A DNA stretch of 8,739 bases, taken from NCBI GenBank assembly GCA_044425555.1, contig JAWXVF010000112.1, positions 1 to 8,739 of the forward strand, written 5' to 3'. Below, piece after piece: positions 1 to 6,352 of this stretch (the first letter of the stretch is position 1; every line of letters begins with the position of its first letter). This DNA comes from JAWXVE01 sp044425555. Its GTDB lineage: Bacteria; Bacillota; Clostridia; Lachnospirales; Lachnospiraceae. The notes beneath the pieces were generated by a model. It saw only the letters and a list, made by a program, of their open reading frames with translations, did not search any database and was not told where the DNA came from. A program made the translations under genes and the position numbers.

Positions 1-1774
1 CAGAATAACCAGACCCTTGTGCCATATCACATTCTAACCCTGCTAAGAATCGGACTTGCTCTTTCGTTTCTACGCCTTCTACAATCACTTGATAATTCAA
101 ACTCTTAATCATTTGCACTAGATATTTTAAAATATTCACATCTTTCCCAGTGTCTCCTTGTAAAAATACTTTGTCAATCTTAATCACATTAGCCTTAATA
201 GAAGACAAAATATTCAAAGCAGAATAACCAGACCCAAAATCATCTATAGAGACAGATAGTCCTTTGTTCTCTAACAAATCTAGATTCTTAGACAACAAAT
301 TCTTATCTGCTGTAAAAGTAGATTCTGTAATCTCAATCTCAATCCACTCTTTATCTACACCATACTTCTTTAACAAATTCATAATATTGTCTACAAAATC
401 TGGATCTTCATGATGTTTTCTTGAAAAATTCACAGAAATAGGAACCAAATCCACTCCTTGTTCTATTTGCATTTTAAGATATTCTAAAGTTTTCTCTAAC
501 ACGAAGTAATCTATTTTCTTAATCAATCCATTTTCTTCAAAAATCGGAATGAACTCATCTGGATACAATACCGAACCATCTTCATGAATCCATCGCACCA
601 ATGCTTCTGCACCTGCTATTTGTTGTGTCTGTAAGTCTACCTTGGGTTGTAAAAATACATGAAACTCATTATTCTCTAACGCATGCCCCATATTGGTAAT
701 CACTTTATTCTTTAGCAAATCATATTCTTTTAACCCTATATGGTATAAGCAAACTTCTGTATAACCAATATGACGAATAGACTTCCTTGCAAGTTCTGCA
801 TTTTTATATGTATCTATTATAGAAGCTTTCGTATGTTCTAAAATAGAGCAGATACCACCAATTAATATCAAGTTTCCTATTTGATACTCATGATCCATCT
901 TATTTGTAAATCCTCGGCACATTTCTAAAACTTCTTTGGAAATATTTTCTTCCTTCTCATAATTCATTAGAATAACAAAATTACTTCCCGTACCTCTTGC
1001 GCAATACTCACAACTTTGTAAAGTCTCCTTACAGAATACACCAAATTGATGTAAAATATCATTACCAATTTCTCGCCCATACATTTCATTAATATATTGA
1101 AAATTCGTAAAAGAAATTACGCAAACGACAAATTTCAATTGACTTTTCTCTAAAATAATCTCCACTACATCTTTCTTATACTTGTCAAAATTAGGCAATC
1201 CTGAAATACGGTCATAATTTAACATATATTCTGTTTCTTTCTGACTCGTAATAATATCTGACTTTGACAAGTAGCTATAAAAAATAGTAGAAAGCCCTTT
1301 AATTAATATCTTCTCTTCTTGCGTCCATTCTATACGATTCCCATAATCCACAAAAACCAAATGACTTATAGTATTATAATCATATCGTGATTGTACTGCT
1401 AGTAATGTTTGAAATCCATTCTCCTCTTTCGTGCGTTTCGTAACACAGCTGTCTACTACTGCCATTCCTGTCTCATCATACCATTTCATATAATGATCTA
1501 GTGATAAATCTCTATACTGATTTATTGTCCTTGTAACACAACCACTTACACTCTCATCCGACCAATAGCACATAATACTTTTCTCATTATCTGCACAGCT
1601 CTTAAACAGCACAATGGCATCAATTCCAAACATCTCACCTACTCGCCTAAAAATCGTTAATAATGCTTCTTCTAGGTCTTCTGTTTGTTCTAACATCTCT
1701 AATGCCTGTGGAATGATATTATGACTCTCACTTCTTTCATACTTTGAATCCTTACGCGATTCCTTGTTTTCCAT
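1..1774 (-). CDS. GAF / degenerate GGDEF / EAL protein, probable c-di-GMP phosphodiesterase (partial, C-terminus missing)
   Basis: The first 591 residues are visible; the frame is still open at the left window edge. Residues about 20-165 look like a GAF-type sensory domain. About 180-330 follow the GGDEF fold (LPNFDKY, YGREIGND), but the signature position reads TGSNF near residue 263 and the metal-binding DxD-like segment is SFTNF, so cyclase activity is unlikely. About 355 onward is an EAL domain with every residue expected for phosphodiesterase catalysis: Q376, E390 and R394 (EALVRW), N449, E481 (EITES), D511 and D512 (DDFGSGYS), K532 (KID), E566 (EGVET) and Q586. In this family the EAL domain hydrolyses cyclic di-GMP to pGpG, and degenerate GGDEF domains may bind GTP as regulators; the latter is inference here. 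No membrane segment is seen, so it is probably cytoplasmic. ATG 1774 has AAAGGTG 12 nt upstream, and the frame closes at a stop further upstream with no other ATG. Confidence 0.9.
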   Translation of the reverse strand, partial: MENKESRKDSKYERSESHNIIPQALEMLEQTEDLEEALLTIFRRVGEMFGIDAIVLFKSCADNEKSIMCYWSDESVSGCVTRTINQYRDLSLDHYMKWYDETGMAVVDSCVTKRTKEENGFQTLLAVQSRYDYNTISHLVFVDYGNRIEWTQEEKILIKGLSTIFYSYLSKSDIITSQKETEYMLNYDRISGLPNFDKYKKDVVEIILEKSQLKFVVCVISFTNFQYINEMYGREIGNDILHQFGVFCKETLQSCEYCARGTGSNFVILMNYEKEENISKEVLEMCRGFTNKMDHEYQIGNLILIGGICSILEHTKASIIDTYKNAELARKSIRHIGYTEVCLYHIGLKEYDLLKNKVITNMGHALENNEFHVFLQPKVDLQTQQIAGAEALVRWIHEDGSVLYPDEFIPIFEENGLIKKIDYFVLEKTLEYLKMQIEQGVDLVPISVNFSRKHHEDPDFVDNIMNLLKKYGVDKEWIEIEITESTFTADKNLLSKNLDLLENKGLSVSIDDFGSGYSALNILSSIKANVIKIDKVFLQGDTGKDVNILKYLVQMIKSLNYQVIVEGVETKEQVRFLAGLECDMAQGSGYS

Positions 1775-1860
1775 GAATTGAACCCACACCTTTCCCTTTT
1801 GTACAGCATTTCTAATAGTTCCTCCAACAATATTCCTTTTTATTTTACCTCATTTAACCC

Positions 1861-1887
1861 AAAAAATCTAGTAATTTACTAGATTTT
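1861..1887 (-). terminator. Probable rho-independent terminator of the methyltransferase gene
   Basis: On the minus strand a 10-bp perfect stem (AAAATCTAGT / ACTAGATTTT) closes a 5-nt loop. It runs into a T-rich tail, with T continuing through 1861. It sits 19 nt after the methyltransferase stop and ahead of the EAL gene. The stem is AT-rich, with only three G/C pairs, so it may be a weak terminator. Confidence 0.5.
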
Positions 1888-1905
1888 CATAATTACTTAC
1901 TATTA

Positions 1906-2706
1906 TTAACACCGTAAAATATCCACAGTATGAGAAGATGCCCCTATTAAATCCATTCTCTCACAAGTAGCAAAGTGATATTCCAAGAATAACTGAAATG
2001 TTTCTTCGTCCATTTTGTGTAAAGTAGGTCGCATATAATTAGCAGCTCCTGTAGAAGCAATAATTTGTATTCGCTCTAATTCTGCCACTTGATTATAAGC
2101 ATCAATGTCTTCTAGTCTTACGTAATCGTATAAATCTTCTTCTGCATTCTGTACATGAAAGTCTTTCGAAACTTTCCCTTGTTCTACGCATTCTTTCATA
2201 TAATTATCACGAAATCCATGCACTAAGATACTATACTCATTCATCAAGTAAGCTACAAAAATTACCCCTCCTTTTTTCGTTATCCGCTTTGCTTCAGACA
2301 AAGCTTGTACCTTTTCTTCCATTGTGAACAAATGATACATAGGACCTAGCAAAAGAGTAACATCAAAACTTTCTGACTCTAAATGTTTTAACTTTAACGC
2401 ACTGCCTTGTATTACTGTCACCTTAGATTGTTTCGATTTTAAAATTCCCACATTATATGGAACTAATTCCACTGCTGTCACAAGATATCCTTCTTCTGCT
2501 AAAGGAATGGCGTATCTTCCCGTTCCCGCTCCTATATCTGCAATGCGAAGTATTTCTTGTTTGCCCTGCTTACTCTGCAATTGTTCTAAGTAACGATTAA
2601 GATAACGTATGGTTGTTAAATATTCTACTTGCCCATGTGGTCTTGTTAATCGTTTATCTTCGTTAAATTTATTATAATGTTCTACTAATTTCGTCTGTTT
2701 CTTCAT
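1906..2706 (-). CDS. Class I SAM-dependent methyltransferase, substrate unknown
   Basis: This 266-residue protein has a Rossmann-type SAM-binding fold. Motif I is IADIGAGTGR (residues 55-64), the acidic residue ending strand 2 is E80 (VTAVE), motif IV is the FDVTLLLGPMYHL stretch from 114, and the post-motif is KKGGVIFVAYL at about 144-154. These place it among UbiE/Methyltransf_11-like small-molecule or general methyltransferases. The C-terminal third (about 155-266) probably forms the substrate cap and ends in a GASSHTVDILR segment. Nothing in the sequence identifies the substrate. ATG 2706 is preceded by GGAG with a 12-nt gap, rather long but the best available site. It lies downstream of ssrA with a 169-nt gap and is followed by a hairpin, so it is probably a single-gene transcript. 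It is cytosolic, with no signal peptide or membrane segment. Confidence 0.88.
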   Translation of the reverse strand: MKKQTKLVEHYNKFNEDKRLTRPHGQVEYLTTIRYLNRYLEQLQSKQGKQEILRIADIGAGTGRYAIPLAEEGYLVTAVELVPYNVGILKSKQSKVTVIQGSALKLKHLESESFDVTLLLGPMYHLFTMEEKVQALSEAKRITKKGGVIFVAYLMNEYSILVHGFRDNYMKECVEQGKVSKDFHVQNAEEDLYDYVRLEDIDAYNQVAELERIQIIASTGAANYMRPTLHKMDEETFQLFLEYHFATCERMDLIGASSHTVDILRC

Positions 2707-2842
2707 ATCTGTTGTCTACTCCACTAAACATATTAGAAGCATTTCAAAGGATAAATACAGCTTCTCTTTGCCATAAGATACTTAAAATCCATTCTCCTCA
2801 TACGTACACAAAAAAGACTCCCTATCAATTGTTCCTCTTCTG

Positions 2843-2848
2843 ATTATA
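2843..2848 (-). promoter_or_regulatory. Possible -10 element for the methyltransferase gene
   Basis: The minus strand reads TATAAT, a perfect consensus -10 hexamer, between ssrA and the methyltransferase. The hexamer 17 nt upstream (TGAAGT) is a poor -35, and there is no TG extension. A start here would give a leader of about 130 nt. The evidence rests on the -10 alone. Confidence 0.3.
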
Positions 2849-2851
2849 CTT

Positions 2852-2875
2852 CACTTCATAGAAACACTTCATAGA
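2852..2875. repeat. 13-bp-period tandem repeat abutting the ssrA 3' end
   Basis: Two identical 11-bp copies of CACTTCATAGA (plus strand) occupy 2852-2862 and 2865-2875, separated by 2 bp. The second copy ends exactly next to the tmRNA discriminator base. The function is unknown; replication slippage could have produced it. Confidence 0.7.
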
Positions 2876-3207
2876 TGGACTAGACGGGAGTCGAACCCGT
2901 GTCCGAAACCCCATCCCCTGTACTTCTACAAGCTTAGTTAGTCGAGTAACATTCCCTCCTGCATCCAGTGGCTAACACCCAAATGCATTTAGTAGCTCCT
3001 AATACGCCCATATGCTAAGAGCATCCCATACGTCGTTTCCCACAAAGTCGATGCCTTATCTTAACGTGTGAGTGCGTTAAGTAAGACAGCTGCCGCTAGG
3101 CAGCGTAAGCTAAATTATCTTCAGCGTTTAAATTTATTTTGCGTTTAACGTATCGCAACGGCTTGCTTCTCCAGCTTCAAAGACCCCGTCGAAACCTTGA
3201 CTAGCCC
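2876..3207 (-). ncRNA. ssrA: Transfer-messenger RNA (tmRNA)
   Basis: tmRNA rescues ribosomes stalled on mRNAs lacking a stop codon: it is charged with alanine, then its internal frame is translated to add a degradation tag. The tRNA-like ends are clear on the minus strand. The 5' GGGCTAG pairs with 3' CTAGTCC in a 7-bp acceptor stem, including a G3-U70 wobble, the alanine identity element, and a discriminator A. The T arm is ACGGG-TTCGACT-CCCGT, and GGTTTCGACGGGG is the typical D-loop region. Helix 2 is supported by GAAGCT against GGTTTC near the two ends. The body of 332 nt is within the usual one-piece tmRNA size. CCA is not encoded: TCT follows the discriminator. It lies 85 bp downstream of smpB, its protein partner, and has its own promoter, which implies a short 5' leader removed by RNase P. 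Confidence 0.96.
3096..3125 (-). other. tmRNA proteolysis-tag reading frame
   Basis: The frame reads GCT GAA GAT AAT TTA GCT TAC GCT GCC TAG, encoding AEDNLAYAA and a stop; the charged alanine would precede it. The hydrophobic AYAA end is the kind of C-terminus recognised by ClpXP-type proteases. The resume codon GCT follows TTTAAAC. The choice of resume codon is inferred from the tag's ending and from the nearest alternative, GCA at 3142, hitting a stop after two codons. Confidence 0.85.
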
Positions 3208-3223
3208 TTATTGTTGAACTAAA

Positions 3224-3252
3224 ATTGTAACACGTTTTTAGTTCTTTTGCAA
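3224..3252 (-). promoter_or_regulatory. Promoter of ssrA
   Basis: On the minus strand TTGCAA (-35, 3247-3252) and TACAAT (-10, 3224-3229) are separated by exactly 17 nt, close to the vegetative sigma factor consensus. The -10 ends 16 nt before the mature tmRNA 5' end, leaving a leader of roughly 9-10 nt. It lies in the smpB-ssrA gap, so tmRNA can be made independently of the upstream genes. Confidence 0.8.
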
Positions 3253-3292
3253 CTTGTTTGCACTTATTTTTCTTTATTTCTATATTTCACAC

Positions 3293-3760
3293 TTACAAAT
3301 TCCGTACCTTAAACTCCCTTTGCACTTCTCTCTTTTGATCTTTCTTAGCAATGTCTTGACGTTTATCATAATTCTTCTTACCACGAGCTAGACCTATTTC
3401 TATCTTTGCCCTACCCTCTTTAAAGTATACTTGCAAAGGCATTATTGTATAACCTTGTTCTGATAATTTTCCCGCCAATTTATTAATCTCTGCCTTGTGC
3501 AATAATAACTTCCGTACACGAAGTGGATCTTTATTGAAGATATTCCCCTTTTCATAGGGGCTAATATGCATACCACATACAAATACTTCCCCTTGTATGA
3601 TACGTATAAAAGCTTCCTTGACACTACACTTCCCCATTCGTAAAGATTTCACTTCTGTTCCCGCAAGAGACAATCCTGCTTCATATTTGTCTTCTATAAA
3701 ATAGTCATGGTACGCTTTCTTATTATTGGCTACCAACTTTCTTGTTTGTTCTTTTGCCAT
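3293..3760 (-). CDS. smpB: SsrA-binding protein SmpB
   Basis: SmpB binds the tRNA-like domain of tmRNA and carries it into the A site of stalled ribosomes, where its C-terminal tail occupies the empty mRNA channel. At 155 residues it has the normal family length. Recognisable blocks are LVANNKKAYHDY (9-20), the beta-barrel motif LAGTEVKSLR (32-41), ISPYEKGN (66-73), KDPLRVRKLLLHKAEI (77-92), and the tail GKKNYDKR (127-134) followed by a basic helix of about 20 residues. The start codon directly abuts the rnr stop codon. AAGGAG, 8 nt upstream, lies inside the last codons of rnr, which indicates translational coupling. The gene for its RNA partner, ssrA, follows 85 bp downstream. It is cytoplasmic and ribosome-associated. 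Confidence 0.97.
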   Translation of the reverse strand: MAKEQTRKLVANNKKAYHDYFIEDKYEAGLSLAGTEVKSLRMGKCSVKEAFIRIIQGEVFVCGMHISPYEKGNIFNKDPLRVRKLLLHKAEINKLAGKLSEQGYTIMPLQVYFKEGRAKIEIGLARGKKNYDKRQDIAKKDQKREVQREFKVRNL

Positions 3761-5947
3761 CTAAGAATCTCCTTCCTCATCACTTACCCAAAAATCAATC
3801 GTACGCATTTGCTTATCTACACTTTTTACTTCTACAGTCACCTTTTGTCCTAATTGATATATTTTACCAACTTCTTTACACGCTACTTCATGAGTCTTAT
3901 CATTGTATTCGTAATAACCACCATGTAGATTAGAAATATGCACCATACCTTCAATGGTGTTCTCTAATTCTACATAGATTCCCCATGAAGTGACACTAGA
4001 TATAACCCCTTTATATCTCTCTCCAATATGCATTTCCATATATTCTGCTTTTTTCATTTTACAGGTTTCTCTCTCTGCCTCTGCTGCCCTACGTTCCATA
4101 GCAGAAGAATGTTTTGCCACCTCTGATAACTTCTTATGATAATGTTCTACTCTCTCTTTTTTTAATTTTCCTCGCAAATGTTCCTTAATAATACGATGAA
4201 TCTGTAGATCTGGATACCTTCTAATGGGTGATGTAAAGTGACTATAATACTTACAAGCTAGTCCAAAGTGTCCACTACATTCCGTTCCATAACGTGCCTG
4301 TTTCATACTACGTAATGTAAGGCGACTTATTAATGCTTCCTCAGGCTCCCCTTCCATTCGCTCCAATAATTTCTGAAATTCTTTCGGATGTATCTCATCT
4401 TTAGTCATCTTCATCTGATACCCAAAATTCTTTAGAAACATAGTCAATTTCTCCATTTTCTCTATGTCCGGCTTCTCATGAGTACGATATACAAAAGGAA
4501 GTTCTAACCAAAAAAAGTGTTCTGCTACTGTTTCATTGGCTGCCAACATAAAGTCTTCAATAATCTTACTTGCAATATTTCGCTCATAAGGCTTCACCTC
4601 TATAGGTCGTCCCATTTCATCTAATCGAATTTTGCTTTCTGGAAAATCAAAATCAATCATACCACGCTCTCTTCTTCTCTCACGTAATAAACCTGCCAGA
4701 TTTTGCATCTGTTGAAACATAGGAAGGAATTCCTTATACTCTTGACATAACGATTCATCTCCCTCTAGTATCTTCGTTACATTTGCATAGCTCATTCTAC
4801 GATCCACACTGATTTGTGTTTCTAAGATTTTATAACTAGTAATAACACCTTGCATATCAATCTCCATTATGCAACTAAGTGCAAGCCTTCGTTCTCCTTC
4901 ATTCAAAGAACAAATGCCATTAGATAGTGTGTGGGGAATCATAGGAATTACTCGATCTACTAAATACACACTTGTCCCTCGATTTAATGCCTCTCTATCA
5001 ATAGCAGAATGCTCTTGTACGTAATTCGTTACATCTGCTATGTGTACACCTAATTCGTAACCCATTTCTATTTTTCGTACATGGACAGCGTCGTCTAAAT
5101 CTTTAGCATCCTCTCCATCTATGGTCACCATTTGTACCTCTCGTAAATCCACTCGATTTGCTGCATCTTCATCTGAGACTGGCATAGCCACACGCACTGC
5201 TTGTTGCAATATCTTCTCACTAAATTGTGTAGGAAGATCATAATCACTCACAATAGACTTAATATCCACACCTGGATCATTCCTATGCCCTAGAATTTCA
5301 ATTACTTTCCCTTCTGGGTTCTTTGCTTCATTCCCATAACTTGTTAATTCTACCACTACCTTATGTCCATTGACAGCCCCTTTTGTACGCGTTAGCGGAA
5401 TAAAAATATCATGCCCAATTTTCTGCTTATCAGGGACAACAAACCCATAATGTTTACTTTCTTGAAACGTTCCTACTAACTTCGTAAATCCACGTTCTAC
5501 AATGCTCTCCACTTTCGCTTCCTCTCGATTCCCACGTTTCTCTGGTAACAGAGTAATTCGTACTTTATCTTGATGGAACGCACCATTTACACAGTGTTTT
5601 GGAACAAAAAAATCTTCCTCTATCCCTTCTACTTCTACAAATCCATATCCTTTCTCATGAGCAATAAAAGTGCCAATCTCCATAGACACTAAAGATTGTT
5701 CACCTTCTTCTATTGTCGTATTCGTTCTCTCTTCTGCCTTAGCATAATTTCCACGTTTACTCTTTACTATCTTCCCTTCCTCTAACAACGCATTCAATAC
5801 TTGCGTTAACATAGGGCGCTCTTCTTTTGGAACTTGTAATACTATTGCAATTTCTTTTTCTTTCATAGGAACATAGAAATCATCACACATGAAATTATAT
5901 AAAACTGCTTTCTTCTTCTCTAGTATTTTAGATTGTTTTCCTTGCAC
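3761..5947 (-). CDS. rnr: Ribonuclease R, 3'-5' exoribonuclease
   Basis: RNase R is a processive hydrolytic 3'-5' exonuclease that degrades structured RNA and helps remove non-stop mRNAs during tmRNA rescue. The 728-residue protein shows the full domain order: a winged-helix N-terminus (about 5-70), cold-shock domain 1 (about 92-150, GTFIAHEKGYGFVEV), cold-shock domain 2 (about 159-220, GTFQESKHYGFVV), the RNB catalytic domain (about 260-590), and S1 (about 643-720, GERYKGVISSVTSWGIYVEL). The magnesium site IDGEDAKDLDDA supplies D277, D283, D285 and D286; SHFTSPIRRYPDLQIHR (569-585) is the second RNB signature. Unlike the E. coli protein it has no long basic tail, ending acidic (DEEGDS). The start is GTG, chosen because AAAGGAG sits 6 nt upstream. 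A terminator precedes it, so expression relies on read-through or an unseen promoter. Confidence 0.97.
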   Translation of the reverse strand: MQGKQSKILEKKKAVLYNFMCDDFYVPMKEKEIAIVLQVPKEERPMLTQVLNALLEEGKIVKSKRGNYAKAEERTNTTIEEGEQSLVSMEIGTFIAHEKGYGFVEVEGIEEDFFVPKHCVNGAFHQDKVRITLLPEKRGNREEAKVESIVERGFTKLVGTFQESKHYGFVVPDKQKIGHDIFIPLTRTKGAVNGHKVVVELTSYGNEAKNPEGKVIEILGHRNDPGVDIKSIVSDYDLPTQFSEKILQQAVRVAMPVSDEDAANRVDLREVQMVTIDGEDAKDLDDAVHVRKIEMGYELGVHIADVTNYVQEHSAIDREALNRGTSVYLVDRVIPMIPHTLSNGICSLNEGERRLALSCIMEIDMQGVITSYKILETQISVDRRMSYANVTKILEGDESLCQEYKEFLPMFQQMQNLAGLLRERRRERGMIDFDFPESKIRLDEMGRPIEVKPYERNIASKIIEDFMLAANETVAEHFFWLELPFVYRTHEKPDIEKMEKLTMFLKNFGYQMKMTKDEIHPKEFQKLLERMEGEPEEALISRLTLRSMKQARYGTECSGHFGLACKYYSHFTSPIRRYPDLQIHRIIKEHLRGKLKKERVEHYHKKLSEVAKHSSAMERRAAEAERETCKMKKAEYMEMHIGERYKGVISSVTSWGIYVELENTIEGMVHISNLHGGYYEYNDKTHEVACKEVGKIYQLGQKVTVEVKSVDKQMRTIDFWVSDEEGDS
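3769..3774 (-). promoter_or_regulatory. Ribosome binding site of smpB inside the rnr coding end
   Basis: AAGGAG on the minus strand lies within the last rnr codons, 8 nt before the smpB ATG. It fixes the smpB start and explains how smpB is translated with no intergenic space. Confidence 0.85.
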
Positions 5948-5953
5948 AGCAAT

Positions 5954-5960
5954 CTCCTTT
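5954..5960 (-). promoter_or_regulatory. Ribosome binding site deciding the rnr GTG start
   Basis: AAAGGAG on the minus strand is 6 nt before GTG 5947. This near-perfect site at ideal spacing supports the GTG over later in-frame ATGs, which would cut into the winged-helix domain. Confidence 0.85.
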
Positions 5961-5988
5961 CTTGAAATCTTCTTAGAAATTTCCGATT

Positions 5989-6016
5989 AAAAAAGCACTC
6001 TCTTGCAAGAGTGCTT
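5989..6016 (-). terminator. Rho-independent terminator after secG
   Basis: On the minus strand a perfect 9-bp stem (AAGCACTCT / AGAGTGCTT) closes a 6-nt loop and runs into a tract of six T. It begins 6 nt after the secG stop and ends about 40 nt before the rnr start, so it separates secG from the rnr-smpB pair. Confidence 0.9.
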
Positions 6017-6021
6017 ATCTT

Positions 6022-6261
6022 CTAAAAGCCAGGAATATTCAAAACAGCCGCCAGCACCATAAATGTAATGGCTAAGTATTTGGTTAATTTTACAAGTGCA
6101 CCCTCCATGGAACGTCCCTTGTTCTTCCCCCAATAACTCTCTGCCGCTCCACCAATGGAACCCAATCCTCCTGATTTTCCTTCTTGCATTAATACTAACG
6201 CCGCCAAGGCGATACATACTATTATAAATATAACCGTTAATACTGTTCTTAATACTCCCAT
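6022..6261 (-). CDS. secG: Preprotein translocase subunit SecG
   Basis: SecG is the small accessory subunit of the SecYEG channel in the cytoplasmic membrane and stimulates SecA-driven export. The 79-residue reading has the family's two membrane helices (about 5-25 and 57-76) joined by the diagnostic loop MQEGKSGGLGSIGG (25-38). The length matches typical SecG of 75-80 residues. The frame stays open upstream to an ATG at 6333. I chose ATG 6261 because it starts directly before the first helix and has AAAGG 11 nt upstream, whereas the longer reading would add 24 residues and start inside the promoter region. It has its own strong promoter, is followed by a terminator, and is therefore probably monocistronic with some read-through into rnr. 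Confidence 0.94.
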   Translation of the reverse strand: MGVLRTVLTVIFIIVCIALAALVLMQEGKSGGLGSIGGAAESYWGKNKGRSMEGALVKLTKYLAITFMVLAAVLNIPGF

Positions 6262-6323
6262 TTTAACCCATGCCTTTCCCAACAACATTAGTACTTGTAC
6301 GTATTTTATATGAAACAACATAT

Positions 6324-6352
6324 ATTGTACCATAATCTTGTATAACTATCAA
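6324..6352 (-). promoter_or_regulatory. Promoter of secG
   Basis: On the minus strand TTGATA (-35, 6347-6352) and TACAAT (-10, 6324-6329) lie 17 nt apart, a near-consensus vegetative promoter. The -35 overlaps the stop codon of the upstream small membrane protein. Transcription would start near 6317, giving a leader of about 55 nt and ruling out the ATG at 6333 as the secG start on this transcript. Confidence 0.8.

Noticed and set aside
1..235. A 16-bp exact direct repeat (CAGAATAACCAGACCC) at 1-16 and 220-235, one copy at the very window edge.
   Set aside because: Both copies are in frame in the EAL domain and encode GSGYS, at DDFGSGYS and at QGSGYS. Both fit the expected protein alignment length, so coincidence within coding sequence is the simplest reading; an assembly-edge effect cannot be excluded.
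1699..1809. Small ORF of 36 codons starting at ATG 1809 with GGAGG 11 nt upstream, overlapping the EAL gene start.
   Set aside because: It is out of frame with the EAL gene, overlaps its first 25 codons, has no recognisable features, and the spacing is long. It is most likely a chance frame.
2707..3207. A mobile-element attachment site at the ssrA 3' end.
   Set aside because: There is no second partial copy of the ssrA 3' sequence downstream and no integrase or recombinase gene in the window.
3742..3933. Plus-strand and alternate-frame ORFs inside rnr, smpB, secG and the permease (for example 3742-3933, 6639-6857, 7264-7557, 8033-8263 on plus; 3442-3624 and 5987-6217 on minus).
   Set aside because: They lie across strongly conserved genes on the minus strand, lack ribosome binding sites I can see, and encode nothing recognisable.
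6022..6333. Longer SecG reading of 103 residues from ATG 6333.
   Set aside because: Its first codons overlap the -10 region and would lie upstream of the predicted transcription start. The extra 24 residues precede the first conserved helix, and ATG 6261 has a usable ribosome binding site.
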